Source: Thamnaconus septentrionalis (Eukaryota > Chordata > Actinopteri > Tetraodontiformes > Monacanthidae). From it: a DNA stretch of 64,000 bases. Both the position numbers and the translations under genes were made by a program. Below, one piece after another: positions 13,601-34,059 of this stretch. The number at the start of each line of letters is the position of its first letter. The stretch's first letter is position 1. A model generated the notes under the pieces. That model was not told the DNA's origin and ran no database searches. It saw only the letters and a list, made by a program, of their open reading frames with translations. The stretch covers positions 1,940,001-2,004,000 of the forward strand of contig CM020507.1 in the NCBI GenBank assembly GCA_009823395.1, in the 5' to 3' direction.

Positions 13601-14217
13601 TCTTCTTTCCTGTTGGTCTTCTTTTCTTTTTCCTGCCTGGCCTCCTCCTCCTTCCGCCTCCTTTTTGTTTCTCCTCCTCTTCCTGCAGTGTACTGTCAGA
13701 ACTTTGCACCCAACTTTAAGGAGAGCGAGATGAACGTCATCGCTGCCGACATGTGCACCAACGCCCGCCGGGTCCGCAAACGCTGGCTCCCCAAGATCCA
13801 GTCGCTCCTCCCCGACAGCATCCCAGCCACCTCCCACGCCCCAAGGCCAAGAGAGGAGGTGCAGGGGCGGGGCAGCGGCGGGGGGGGGGGGGGCGGGGCA
13901 GGGGCGGGGCAGCGGCGGGAGGTCAGCCGGGCGAGGTCCCGGCGGTGGCAGCCCCTTCGAGCTGGATCTGCGGCAGCTCAGCGCCTCCTACCTCGGACTG
14001 GAGGCGCCGCTGTATGAGCGACGCGAGCGGGAGGCGGCGGGGGAGAGGGAGAAGGAGGCGTCTGCCGCGCTCCTGCCTCACCTGCAGTTCGCCACATCTC
14101 GCGGAGGAGGTGGAGGAGGAGGAGGAGGAGGAGGAGAGGAGCTGGAAGCGGGCGGGAGCAGGGGGAGGAGGGGCCGACGGGAGGGGCGGCGGACGGAGAG
14201 GAGCGGCTACAGACTGA
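7910..14217 (+). CDS. nacc2: NACC2-like BTB/POZ and BEN domain transcriptional repressor
   Basis: Coding exons 7910-8338, 9081-9343, 11119-11378, 12084-12260, 12349-12454, 13324-13421 and 13689 to about 14217; all junctions are GT-AG and in phase. The ATG sits in a good context (GCCACCATGA). Exon 1 is the BTB/POZ domain ([19 protein letters not shown], then [19 protein letters not shown]), used for dimerisation and corepressor binding in this family. Exon 2 has a polyglutamine run and an I-K-Q-E tetrapeptide matching a SUMO consensus. Exons 4-7 give the DNA-binding BEN region ([55 protein letters not shown]). The phrase [15 protein letters not shown] and neighbours brd3, plpp7 and wdr5 favour NACC2 over NACC1. 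The frame breaks at a 14-G run (13880-13893): the plausible C-terminal frame ([16 protein letters not shown], from 13950) is off by one base. The exact stop is therefore uncertain; 14217 is the nearest sensible one. Confidence 0.9.
9150..9191 (+). repeat. (CAG)14 polyglutamine tract in nacc2 exon 2
   Basis: Fourteen perfect CAG codons, preceded by CAG/CAC codons, encode a Gln/His-rich run between the BTB and BEN regions. Likely length-polymorphic. Confidence 0.9.
10181..10651. repeat. (GATA)n / (GGAT)n compound microsatellite
   Basis: About 470 bp of alternating blocks of GATA and GGAT tetramers in nacc2 intron 2. It abuts TTTACTTTATTAATCCC (10653), the reverse complement of a retrotransposon 3' end, so it is probably the expanded tail of that element. 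Confidence 0.95.
10652..10995 (-). mobile_element. LINE-like retrotransposon 3' fragment, antisense
   Basis: Read on the minus strand, the fragment ends in GGGATTAATAAAGT followed by the (TATC)n tail (the GATA tract seen on +). That is the typical 3' end of many fish non-LTR elements. The inner part (GTGATGGCTCTTGGTAGGAAGGATCTCC, read on +) also resembles widely repeated fish retroelement sequence. No open frame survives. The family assignment is from memory of such tails, not from a search. Confidence 0.55.
11667..12025. mobile_element. Tc1/mariner-type MITE in nacc2 intron 3
   Basis: Imperfect terminal inverted repeats: TACAGGTACTACCCGAAAAATTAGAATATC at the left and its reverse complement with few changes at the right (GATATTCTCATTTTCTGGGTAGTACCTGTA). 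The ends are TACAGG/CCTGTA, flanked by TATA, consistent with TA target duplication. There is no transposase ORF. The right end lies only 58 bp before the exon 4 acceptor. Confidence 0.75.
13055..13109 (+). promoter_or_regulatory. Two CRE and two E-box palindromes in nacc2 intron 5
   Basis: TGACGTCA occurs at 13060-13067 and 13084-13091, and CACGTG at 13055-13060 and 13104-13109. The first pair is fused as CACGTGACGTCACG. These match consensus sites for CREB/ATF and bHLH (USF/MYC-type) factors. The cluster could be an intronic enhancer or internal promoter; function is inferred only. Confidence 0.45.
13520..13688 (+). repeat. Polypyrimidine tract before nacc2 exon 7
   Basis: From about 13560 to the acceptor at 13688 the sense strand is almost only C and T (CTCCTCC, CTTCCTTCC and TTTTC blocks). 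It is an unusually long pyrimidine tract for a 3' splice site. Confidence 0.7.
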
Positions 14218-14404
14218 ACAACCACCTGACCTCCCCCTCTCCTTGTCCTCCGCCGCCTCCTCCTCCTCCTCCTCACACGCCTCCCCCCAGCCTGCTGAGA
14301 CCGCCCCTCCCCACACGGCCAGCAACACTGATGAGAGGGGGGCGGAGCTTCTGGAAAACAGCCAATAAGCTTTCTATTGCATCTGCCTACCTGTATGTAA
14401 ATAA

Positions 14405-15275
14405 CACAATAGCTACCTGTCCCCTACCCGTCTGTCTGACCCCACCCATCTCACTACCTGTCTGTCTGACCCCACCCACCCATCTCTCTACCTGTCTGTT
14501 TGACCCACCTGTCTGTCTCTCTACCCGTCTGTCTGACCACACCCACCCATCTCTCTACCTGTCTGTCTGACCACACCCACCCATCTCTCTACCTGTATGT
14601 CTGACCACACCCACCCATCTCTCTACCTGTCTGTCTGACCCCACCCATCTCTCTACCTGTCTGTCTGACCACACCCACCCATCTCTCTACCTGTCTGTCT
14701 GACCCACCTGTCTGTCTCTCTACCTGTCTGTCTCTCTACCTGTCTGTCTGACCCCACCCACCCATCTCTCTACCTGTCTGTTTGACCCACCTGTCTGTCT
14801 CTCTACCACTGTCTGACCACACCCACCTCTCTACCTGTCTGTCTGACCACACCCACCCGTCTCTCTACCTGTATGTCTGACCACACCCACCCGTCTCTCT
14901 ACCTGTCTGTCTGACCCCACCCGTCTCTCTACCTGTATGTCTGACCACACCCACCCATCTCTCTACCTGTCTGTCTGACCCACCTGTCTGTCTCTCTACC
15001 TGTCTGTCTCTCTACCTGTCTGTCTGACCCAACCCGTCTCTCTACCTGTATGTCCACACCCACCCATCTCTCTACCTGTATGTCTGACCACACCCACCCG
15101 TCTCTCTACCTGTATGTCTGACCACACCACACCTCTCTACCTGTCTGTCTGACCACACCCACCCGTCTCTCTACCTGTCTGTCTGACCACACCCACCCGT
15201 CTCTCTACCTGTGTTTGACCCACCTGTCTGTCTCTCTACCTGTTTGTCTCTCTACCTGTCTGCCTGATCCCACCA
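14405..15275. repeat. Minisatellite, unit about 34 bp
   Basis: Around 25 imperfect copies of CTCTCTACCTGTCTGTCTGACC plus ACACCCACCCAT, with deletion variants. It lies in the 3' region of nacc2, between the last coding exon and the poly(A) signal, so it is probably transcribed in the 3' UTR. Confidence 0.9.
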
Positions 15276-15656
15276 TTCTTTGTGACCCCCCCCCCGACCC
15301 ATTTTCTCCTTTCCCATGTACAATTTCCCTCACAACCTGTCTAACCTCCGCTCACCTGCCCGTCTATATGCCTCTCTACCTGTCAGTCAATCTACCTCTG
15401 TCTGTCCCCCGTGTCTGTCCCCAACCTGACTACCTGTCCACCTGTCTACCTCTCAGCCTCCTTCTCCTACCCTGGTCCCGCCGACCGTCTCTCTACCTGT
15501 CTGTCTGCTCGGCTCTGCTGCATGTTAACAGCCTCCTGCAGTCCAGCACACAGGCCCATAGCAACGTGGCGATCTTCGCGATGATCGTCACAACAATGAT
15601 GGTGATGAATATGATGATACCGATGACATAACCACTCTGATAACGATGATAACGAC

Positions 15657-15662
15657 AATAAA
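15657..15662 (+). terminator. Poly(A) signal, probable 3' end of nacc2
   Basis: A canonical AATAAA follows a run of GAT/GATGAT sequence. It is the first good hexamer after the minisatellite, and the next gene's CpG-rich promoter starts about 1.2 kb later. Confidence 0.5.
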
Positions 15663-15779
15663 GCTTCTTGATAATCAGACGCTCACTGTTGGTCTCCAAA
15701 AGTCTGATATTTTTAGCATCTGTGATTATAAACGCCTGAGCAATGGTGGAGGTGATGTCTGTTTCAGCTTCGCTAGGTC

Positions 15780-16440
15780 TTCATTTTTTTTTACTCACGG
15801 CTTAAAAGGCACGAGATCGACTCTCCTTCATTAAAAATAATGAGACGCACATGCATCGTCCATCCTATTCCGGCATACCTAGGATCAGACTGTGGTAGCA
15901 ATGAGCCAGGCCAAATGTTTAACCAGAATAGACCTCCAGCTACTCCTGCAGGATCCATGCAGGCGGCTTTGGACAGCATCTGGATGATCCAGAGTCCTCT
16001 TTCCACAGTGGGACCTCCTGCCCAGTAGACCTTGAAGCACCTTGAGGGTATCGCAGTTGGAGTCTGGGCAAACCAACCAGGTTCTCTTGAGCTGTAAGGC
16101 ATCTTCAAGGCTGCGCAGTGGTAGCCCTGAAGTTAGACTGACTGCTAGAAAAACTGGAACCTTGATCCTGGTCGATCGCAGGTGTGCTGTCCTTAAGCTC
16201 CGTGACAACATTAAGCCGGGGTGTCAACCGACACCTTTTCGTTGTCCTTCGGGTGGCCTTGTTCAGCACTTGAAGACGTATCCGCGGTGGAACTCTGCAC
16301 ACAAAAAACCTGATATGTTTTCCAAGACCTTCGGGAACCTTTTCAAGTCTCGTTCGCAACCCCTCCTTCAACAGCTGATCCAACTTACCACTAGATGGCA
16401 GTGTACTGACACCTCGATTCTCACCTTTTGTCCCTACAGG
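15780..16440 (-). other. Unidentified degenerate open frames between nacc2 and brd3
   Basis: Overlapping minus-strand frames (16383-16105, 16211-15885 and 16108-15791) look more protein-like than chance and could be pieces of one broken frame. I do not recognise a family. A decayed retroelement or pseudogene is the most likely explanation. No splice structure or start context supports a live gene. Confidence 0.25.
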
Positions 16441-16889
16441 TGAGGCAGACGTTCCGGGGTTGGAAGGGCTGATGATCCAGTGCTAACTGATTTTAACTGT
16501 CCGCCGTGGACCAAAGTAGGCCAAGTGTCAAGACAATAGTTGGGTATTTGGCCTCAATTACGTAACATTTATCCTTGGCAACAGAACCATTAAATCTTTT
16601 AATATTAAAACGCTCATCACCCGAGGGCTCGTACTCTTTCAGGACGGACTCTGAAATTGACTTTTGCTACATTCCACAGCGCGATTAACAGTTTAACGGC
16701 CAAATATGGCCTGTTAGAACAAAAAATGATGTTAAACACGACGATTATGTCCCCGACCCCCGTACAACACAATCATGCAGTTCGTCCCGGGGTATCATTC
16801 TGATGGGGAAATGTGCATTTCAACACGCGCTAAAACATCACCTCACCTTTAGCCGCAAAAAGCTGGCCTCGGGCTTTCTGCTGCCGCAT

Positions 16890-17262
16890 TGCATGTTGGG
16901 AAACGTAGTTTACACCAAGGCGCTCTTCTGGTCAACGTAAACCACGTCGGCCAATCGCAAACGCTCGACTTTCGCTTCAGCCAGTCACCGCGCGTCTTGT
17001 ACCCCTGCGGCCAATCACGGCGATTCCCAGAAGCCCGCACCAAATCGCAACATTCCAAACACTCGTCCGCCAATCGCAGCGCCTTCCCCGCCGCGCCGGC
17101 CAATCGAATCACAACAACATCTCTGATGCTGCTCGCCACCGCGCAAGCGCACACGGCCGACAGCTGATAACTCATCTATTATGCTACTTCGCTAAATAAA
17201 AATCTTGCTGAAAAGTGACCGGAGGCCGCCGTTGGACGCACAGGAGGACCCCGAACACAAGT
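16890..17262 (+). promoter_or_regulatory. CpG-rich brd3 promoter with ZNF143-like site and four CCAAT boxes
   Basis: CCAAT boxes at 16951, 17011, 17070 and 17100, all in the same orientation, are spaced 60, 59 and 30 bp. Upstream at 16891-16910, the minus strand reads ACTACGTTTCCCAACATGC, differing at three positions from the ZNF143/STAF site ACTACAATTCCCAGCATGC. There is no TATA box. The sequence downstream is GC-rich and a donor-like CAAG-GTAAAAA junction lies at about 17262, so transcription probably starts around 17150-17200 and exon 1 is non-coding. Confidence 0.6.
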
Positions 17263-19791
17263 AAAAACGCTTCTCCGGCCGGCTGCGGTGCGGCGACGGG
17301 CGAACGGGCGCCGGTGTTTGTCCGAGAGTGTGCAGAATGTGTCGGTGTGTCGGAGCCTTGCTCGCTCGCTCGGCGCCTTCAGACAAAGCTCAGCTAACAG
17401 GCTAACGGCTTATTAGCTAGCCAAACACCGAGCGGCAACATATGCCCAGATTGGCTCGGTTCGCCCCTCTGTGCGTCCGTTTTACGTGTCGCGGGTAAAC
17501 GAGTGTCACCTTTATTGCCCCGCGGCAACACGCTCGGAACACACAGACGTGATGGCCAATTAATTCGGCATTTACGTGCGTTTCGGTAAGTAGCCTAGCT
17601 CGCTTAGCTTAGCGAGCTAGCATCGTATTTTGCCCTGGCTTGCCCGCCATCTTTTTAAAGCCATATAAATGGTGTGTGGGGGGGGGTTTCGTTAGCCGCC
17701 TGCAAAACACTCAGCCACCGGGCAGCCTGCTCAGCCAGCGCGGGGTTTTAGCGCTCGTTTAGCGGCAAAGGGGACGCTCGACGCGCCGGACCGCGGATGG
17801 TTTCGCCGTGGATGGGATTTCGTGCAGTTTTTGGACGGGCGCCGCGCTGTGCGGTAGCGGTTAGCTCGCCCGTTAGCCGCCGAGCTCCAGGAGCGTGCAA
17901 GTCAAAAGGGAAGAGCGTCGGACTTCAACATCTGTTGATCTCCGCTGGACCCCGGTGTGTGTGTAGTCGGAGTTGTGTGTGTTTTAATGGCTAGTTACTC
18001 GACGCTGTTGACTCGAGTCCCCTTGAACGGAACGGCAATCTAAGGTAAATATATTGTACCGAGCGTCCACATTTTGCGTCGGGTTGCTGCCGCTGCAGGA
18101 GGGGGGGGGACAGGGGCCAGGGGTCCGTCCGTGCTCGGGCTCTTGCAATGATTGACAGAAGTGTTGAGGCGGCACCAGCGAGGCAAACAGAACACAACTC
18201 TTCGTCCAGGCATCTTTTGGGCTGCGTGCGTTATTCCTGACAGTTCGGTGGTTTTGGTCCACGGTGTCACGGTGTGACGTCAAAGAAGTCACCGTTGAAG
18301 GCCCGTTGTCGTCAATCCCGTCGGTGAACTCGTTCAAGGAATGTGTCCATTTAAACCAGCCGCTCACCGTGTGCCACTCTCATCTGGTCCATTCGGTGCA
18401 GGAAGAAATAGTCTGTGCACAACACACGTTTCAGTTGGTTCAGCTTGTCTCATATTGAATACTGAATGTAAGATGTTTAAAGAGTAAGGGGAAAATATGC
18501 ATTTAAAAGTGTGGTTTTGCCTGTGGTTGCATCAATTACTTGATACTGTTGCTTACTAGTTCACCTCACGCTTGCGGTTTATAATTACTGTCAAATTCCC
18601 TTGAGGTTTTCATTTGTTGTTATGTTCAGAATCGCCTGGTTAGAAATGTTGCTTGTCTGTCGCCGTTCAGCTTTTGTCAAATGTTGATGAAATTAATCTG
18701 ATTTTTTTTTTTTTCAAACTTTCAGCTCAGGGATGTGGAGCTGACGATGGTTGGTTTTTCCTCTGTGACGCCACCCTGTGGCTTTTCAAACTCCCGACAT
18801 CAACTTTCGAAGCTTTTCGAAGCGGCGCTGAAAAATCGTTCTTGTGTGAAAAGTTGAGAAAGGAAAGGAAAATTGTGCCTGGTGTCAGAAAATTGTTGTG
18901 TGTTATGCGTTATAGACCAGACAGGGTCGCGTCTTGTCCACTGTAGGTACAACATATGAAAGTAATGACGGGTCTGGGATGTGGGTTGCCATGGCGATGT
19001 AACTCCTGGCTAGCACTGCGGAGGTCAGTGGAGACGGACTGTCAGTCTGGCTCTGCGGACACGCTGCTGATTGACAGATCAATATGCTTGGCACTCCTCT
19101 GGAGGAGGTTGTGTGACTTTAAATGTTAAAGGAAGGATGTTATTTTGGGCCGAAGGCAAAAGACACGGCGTCGTCTCACCTGTTCGGCAGCCATGTGCTC
19201 AGATTTCTGGAGGCCACCTGGTTTGTTGAGCGGCTAAACGCCCGAGTTTCTTTGTCTCGCTTGCGCCACCGGTGTCGGTTTGTGTGGATATATTTTTTTT
19301 TTGTGACGACCAGGCGGAAGTGTTGCGATTTGATTCTTAGGCGGAGGGATTTTCTCTGAGATAAAATAAGAAGCGCAAAAGGAAGACCTGACCTTTTGGG
19401 GGTGAACTCTCCCTTTAAATAAACTCGGGAAACCTTGTCGCCGAGCATTTTCAACCTGTCACTGGTCATTCTGACCCTCGGTGAGGTCACTGGTCACACC
19501 CCCTCTCTGTTGACAAAATCTGCAGCTTCATTTTCCAAAGTCTGATGGAGGAAATGAAGCTGATTTATGTTTGTTTGTTTTTGTTTTTTTATTTGTTTGC
19601 TGTCGTTTCTCTTGTTTTTCATCGCCTGGGCTGCTGCGCGACCGCAGCGAGAGTCCCACTCGTCCAGATACGTTTTTAAGATGAAATCCTTTTCATTTGC
19701 CATCCCGTTTAATCGCCAACAGTCAGTTTTTTACGGCGGCCTGCCGACCCCGACGCTAACTCCGCCTCTCCTCTGTTTCTCAGGCTGTGCG

Positions 19792-19845
19792 ATGGGAGTT
19801 TGTCTCCTTGGGGGAAACATCGAGCTGAAGAATCAACACCACTGA
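19792..19845 (+). other. Upstream ORF in the brd3 leader
   Basis: The leader exon begins at 19784 after TTTCTCAG. Eight bases in, an ATG opens a 17-codon ORF that ends with TGA at 19843-19845, about 200 bp before the main start. The leader also carries CA and long T tracts. A uORF here would be expected to dampen brd3 translation (inference). Confidence 0.45.
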
Positions 19846-20043
19846 CATCGGAACACACAGAACCCAGACCGACGCAACTGTGTGCACCTATACACACACA
19901 CACACACACACTCGCACCCACACGCCCTCAGACGGCAGGGGGAGGTGTTTTTTTTTTTTTTTTTGTTTGTTTTTTTTTTTTTTCCCACCCTCTGGTCCGA
20001 CGCCGCTGTCCCACAGTGCATTGCTTCGCCACCGTCGTCCACC

Positions 20044-28807
<8,764 letters not shown>

Positions 28808-28946
28808 ACACACACGCACACACAACAGATGATACACACACAAACAAACACACACACACACACACACACACACAGATAATACACACATACACACAGATTA
28901 CTTAACACACAGACGAATGCGAAACATACAAAGGTTTATCCATTCA

Positions 28947-28977
<31 letters not shown>

Positions 28978-29037
28978 AACTCTGTGCTCAGACAAACAAA
29001 CATAGACCAACACACATCCATGAAAACTTCCATCCTG

Positions 29038-29076
<39 letters not shown>

Positions 29077-30081
29077 GACAGAGATACACACTCTGAACTT
29101 TTCACAATACACACACACACATACATGCGCCACGCACACACACACACACACACCTACACAGATCTATAAATCACACACACATGCCCAGACTTGGAGACTG
29201 TATGTAAATAGGCTGACCTGTTCTTTTTTTTTTTTTTTTTTTTTTTTGTAGCTGTTAGTGTTGTCTTTTTTTTCTTTTTTTTTTTTTTTACCTTTTCTTT
29301 TCTGGAGGAATGCAAAACAGAAGAAGAGGAGAAGGAAACTTTCAGGAAGAGAGGGAGACGTGGTACAGAGTAGTCGTAGTTTCTTCTATTTCTCCTTCCA
29401 TTTCTTCTTCTTCTTCTTCTTCTCATTGGACGGCCGGCTGTGACCCCTCCCCCCGCCACCCCCACCCACCCCCCCAATGACATCTCAAAACATTCCAGAA
29501 GCTTCTGTTCTGTGCAGCGTGATGGGAGGAGGAGGAGGAGGAGGAGGAGGAGGAGGAGGAGGAGGAGGAGGAGGAGGAGGAGACGACCTCGGAGGGGCTT
29601 TTATTTTATTTTTTTTCCCCCCATCCAACCAATCGGATCAGTTGGGTTTTCTTTCTTTTCTTTTCTTTTTTCGCTCCACCGGCTCCTTTTGTTCCGTCTC
29701 TTCCGGCCCCGGAATTTGGCTCCATCGTCGCAGCTTCCGGCTGTTTCCCCGCCAGCCGGCGCTGCAGGTACGACAGGACAGCGTCAGGAGCGGCGCGCAG
29801 GGACTCTGTCTCCCCCTGCTGGTTAGAACAAGCAACCCGGAAATCTGCAGGTGTTTGTCTGATGAAATGATCTGCAGTGCTTCCTCCGCAACCCTCCCTC
29901 CCCAACCCACCGACCCCCTCCCCTCCTACTGCCCCCACCCCAAAAAAAAAAAAAAAAAAAAAACCCTCTGAGAGGAAATTCTGCCCCCTGCTGAAAGTAA
30001 ACTACATCCTGTTTGCAAGGGTCACAAGGAGGGCAGAGGTCACCGCAGAGGTCACCGGACTCTGGGCTCTGCTGTCAGCAG

Positions 30082-30120
<39 letters not shown>

Positions 30121-30436
30121 CATCCAACTTTTTTTTTCAACACTACATTTCCTTCATTTCGTTTTTCTTTTTCATTTGAACTTTTTTTCAGGTTTCGTGC
30201 TGAACTCGTTTTGTGTCTTATAAGGTTTTCTATATTAAAAATGTCTTTGTACCCCGCCCCCGCCCCTCCCCCTGCCCAACCTCTCCACCCCCATAAGAAA
30301 ATGAAACCGTACTGTTACAGCTGCCCCTGCCCCTGCCCCGCCCCCCACCACCACCCCCACCAATGAGAAGGCGTCACATGTTCGAGCGTCTTCTTGGACG
30401 ACAGGCGAGTGAAACGCTTCCAGCGTCGGCTTAAAA

Positions 30437-30477
<41 letters not shown>

Positions 30478-32510
30478 CCTGGACACAAAAAAAAAAGAAA
30501 ATGTATTCACGAACACTGTAAAAGGAAATCGCCTGTTTATATTTTTATCATTTATTTTTTATCGGTTTTTACTCTTGGAAATGTGTTTGGTGAAAACAGA
30601 CTCTCAGACTATAATCTTTTTTTTTTTTTCCTCCTCAGTTCAGACAAGGAAATTGACTTTGTTTCGAATCATAAGGGAAAACATTAAACCCATCGGATCA
30701 TTTACAATCTCCGGCTCGTGATGACATCATCTCAAAATGAATGAACCTTTTTTTCTTTTTGTTTGTTCTGTTTTTGTTTGAATTTTGCAGCTTTCAGTGT
30801 CTTCACAGCCGCTCCATGTTTTTTATTTTTGTCTTGTGTTTTTTATTCACGTTCAACTTCTGGTCGACCGTCAAGTTTAATCAGCGCAAACTGAATCTTT
30901 TTTTTTTTTTTATTGTTATTTTTCGGAGTCGCTTTTAATTGTGCAGTTGGACACAACTTCCTGATTATGACATCACAACCTCATTCTCTCACCCGATTGG
31001 CTCGTGGCAGTCGGCTTTTTCTTTGAGCCTCTTGGGAGGATTTATTTTGGGGGGGGGTCGGGGTGGGGTTTGTCCAGGAAAGTGGTTCCTCTTGTTTCTC
31101 CAGCTTCTGACCAGCAGGGGTCACTAGATCTGCTGCCCTCCAGCCCGCCATACATGAATAAAGCTTTTGAAAGGAGGAGGTGGAGGAGGAGGAGGAGGAG
31201 GAGCGCTGTTTTCTCATTATGGTGATGTCATTTGGAGCCAGACTCTGTCACTCTCAAGTCTTTTTTGTCCATTTGTACTGAATCTGACAACCATTAAAAA
31301 CCAGTTTGAAGAGACGATGGACTGTTAAGCACTTGATGTCTTGCAAGTTTGTAAGTGGATTGTTCACCTGAACTGCCACCAGGGGGCAGTGCGGGTGTTT
31401 TAGCCTGAGTAGGACCGAGTGACTCAAGTGAGTCGGTCACTGAGGGGTTCGGTGTGGAGGAAGGTGATGGCGCTGTGCTCTGATTGGTCGGTTCAGAGGA
31501 TGAGGAGGAGGGGGGATGGTTGTCTTGGGCTTAAGAGGTGCACCACAATCAAATCAGCGGTGGCCGTGAGCAGTGATTGGCTGCCTGGTGCTGGTGTCAC
31601 TCAGATGAATCGTGACGTCATCCTTTCATCTTCCTGGAAACCAGAAGCTGCGGATTATTTTATTTTTTTACAACTTGTCATTTTTTTCTTTTTGTTTTTC
31701 ACAGCGTGAGGAACTTTATTCGAACCCTCAGATTTGGTCAAGAGGAACTGATTGGTTGGTTAATTCCTGGTTAAATCTCATTTTTTTTCAATCTGAATCT
31801 GTTGGAAATAAAAATAAAATCCTGTTTTTTTTAAGTTTTTTTTTTTTTAAACAAGCTATATCATCATTGTTCGTAGAAAAAGTTGGAGCTCTGTTGTTCT
31901 GCAGGTGGTTCAGCTTCTGGGAGTTGGTTTAAAATTGGTTGGAAAATCGATTATGCTCTTGATTTCTTTTTTTAAGAAAAAAAAAAAAGAACGAAAGAAG
32001 AAAGGAAAAAAAACTTGTCTGTCAAAATAAAACCAAACCCAGCCTCGCGATCTTGGACTTTTATTTTGACAGACTGCTGGACAGTCGGACGGCCGTCACC
32101 ACTGTAACCCTCCTCCGTTTGTTTTTCTTCTTCTTCTTCTCCTCCTCCTCCTCCTTCTCTTTCTTCTTTAGTTGATGGTCGAGCTTTGACGCCAATAGTT
32201 AATTTTTTGTATTTTAATAAGAAAAAGGAAAAAAGTGATTTTATGTATTTGCATGCACTCCGGCCGTATGTTCTTTCTTCCGTATGTTTGAGCACTGTAT
32301 AGTAGCTGTATAGTAGCTGTCTGAGGTTTAGATTGAACTCCGCTCGCTAGACAGACAGAGAGACAGACAGACAGAGAGGACGAACTGAGGAAAAAAAAAC
32401 ACAAACAAAAAAAAAACAACCAACCAACCAACAAGTGAATTATTTGATGTAATTACTGATATGGGATCCTTATTTTCTGAGTTCCTTTGTTTTCATAAAT
32501 AAACACATAA
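28808..32510 (+). other. Probable brd3 3' UTR and flank
   Basis: No coding frame. The stretch holds CA microsatellites (28839-28875, 28949-28975, 29040-29074, 29110-29153), poly(T) runs (29223-29247, 29264-29290), a (GGA)n block at 29526-29581, GA repeats at 30082-30117 and 30446-30470, and candidate poly(A) signals at 31157-31162 and 32498-32503. Which signal is used cannot be told from sequence. Confidence 0.5.
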
Positions 32511-33142
32511 ACTGAGCCGACGACTCGACTGTCATTCGCAACAATATCAGCTGGTTGTGCTGCCGGATGTTGGCCCCGCCCCCCGACGCCTTGATGTCCA
32601 CTTCCTGTTTCTCAGCTAGTTTGGTCAGCAAACAAATTGGGCACAAAACTTTTGGCGCATGTTGTCGCTGCACAGACTGACCCCTAGTGGAACAAAGGCG
32701 TTGCTGCTGTTTGGCATATTTTAGCCCTCTGTTTGCAACCTCCTGCTAAAACTGGTCTCGGGGGGCGGAGCCAACACCAGGTTGTGCAGAGGAGTCTCTG
32801 CTGCTGCTTGTTAAGGTCCTTTAACCAGTTTAGAGTGAACACAGAATGAGCAAAGTGGGGGAAAATAGCTTGAATTTCTTTTATTTTTTAAGAAAGCTCC
32901 AGTATTGAAATGGGGAAATGTTCCACTTCCTGCTGATGGGAACTGGAGGGATGTCATTTTCCCAGTTTGACCACACTGTGACTGTAAAAAGGTGAAATGA
33001 AAAATACAAAGTGGCTGTTGGTCTTGCTGGTGTCATCTTTGGGAATACTGCAGGAAACAAAATCCAAACACTTTTAGTTGAGTTCTCACTAACTTCCTGT
33101 CACATGGTGTTAATTAATCCCACAGCACAGCAGCGTCCTGGA

Positions 33143-33484
33143 CTACATCAGTCTGCAGATCCTGGACTGTCCCGCCCCCTCCGGGAGGCGCCGCTGGTCC
33201 CGGACCACCACGGCCTGGTTCCCGAAGCTGCTGTACCAGGCCGACTGGCTGCGGCTCAGGTAGGAAGAGGGCGGAGCCGCCTCCAGCTCCTGCTGCTGCT
33301 GCTGCCAGACCAGCAGGGACGTGTCCCGGTACCGCAGCCGGGCAAACGCCTCAGACAAGGCCTTCTCAGCCAGAGGAGGCCGGCCTGGACCAGGACCAGG
33401 ACCAGGACCAGGGCTGGTACCAGTACTGGGCGTGGCCTCTACAGCAGGAGGGTTGCAGTCCGACATGTCTGAGGTGTCCGACAT
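33143..33484 (-). CDS. Small intronless ORF, function unknown
   Basis: 113 codons, ATG at 33484 and stop at 33143-33145. I do not recognise the family. The N-terminus is acidic/Ser-rich, followed by a Pro-Gly dipeptide repeat ([11 protein letters not shown]), then a denser part with [18 protein letters not shown], a Gln run, and [18 protein letters not shown]. Charge and aromatic spacing in the second half look like a real protein, and a poly(A) hexamer (complement of TTTATT at 32880-32885) lies about 260 bp past the stop. Against it, the opposite strand is also open over part of the region, no promoter is obvious, and it could be one exon of a larger gene or a pseudogene. Confidence 0.4.
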   Translation of the reverse strand: MSDTSDMSDCNPPAVEATPSTGTSPGPGPGPGPGRPPLAEKALSEAFARLRYRDTSLLVWQQQQQELEAAPPSSYLSRSQSAWYSSFGNQAVVVRDQRRLPEGAGQSRICRLM

Positions 33485-33771
33485 CCAGGAAGTGGCACCG
33501 CGACAGAAGAGCTGTCCAGAGGCGGCCTAGTCCCGCCCACCGATGACATCATCAGGATCCGGACCGTCCAGATGTCAGTCATGTCCAGAAGGAGGTCTGA
33601 CGGCTGGGAAAGCACAACAGAATCAGGTCAGAGAGAAAAACCTCCAGTCCAGAACCCAGAACCCAAAAAGCCTGCTAGAAAAAACAAAAAAATGAACCTT
33701 TAAGTTGTTTTTTCATTGCTAGATAGTAAAGAAAGTGGCTTCATGTCCTTCACATCGGTAAAGATTTAGTA

Positions 33772-34059
33772 CAGGCATGGTAAAACTACGGCCGTACCCC
33801 TAATCGTATTAAGTAAGTAATACAATAGCTGTTTTTCATCCATATTCGCAGTCTTTTCAATAAAGAACTACATACCGCGGGGCTTCAAATACACATATTT
33901 TGTTGTAACGCCTTTGTTTCAATAGACATTAAAGCACCAAATCCCACGATATATATTTTTCTCCTATGAGGTGGCTCACCACAAACTCCATCCATCTGCT
34001 CCTGTTGTCAACTTTAGAACCCACCGTGGCCCACTAGCCAAAAGGTTTGCCCACCCTTG
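33772..34059. mobile_element. Short non-autonomous hAT element
   Basis: 288 bp. Left end CAGGCATGGTAAAACTACGGCC and right end, reversed, CAAGGGTGGGCAAACCTTTTGGCC: the CAGGGGTGGGCAAAC-type terminus of hAT elements. Flanking 8-mers ATTTAGTA (33764-33771) and AGCTAGTA (34060-34067) agree at 6 of 8 positions. A relative lies at 2080-2700. Confidence 0.7.

Noticed and set aside
7910..14217. Assignment as nacc1
   Set aside because: BTB and BEN wording is shared, but the BEN-adjacent exon phrase and the 9q34-type neighbours fit nacc2 better.
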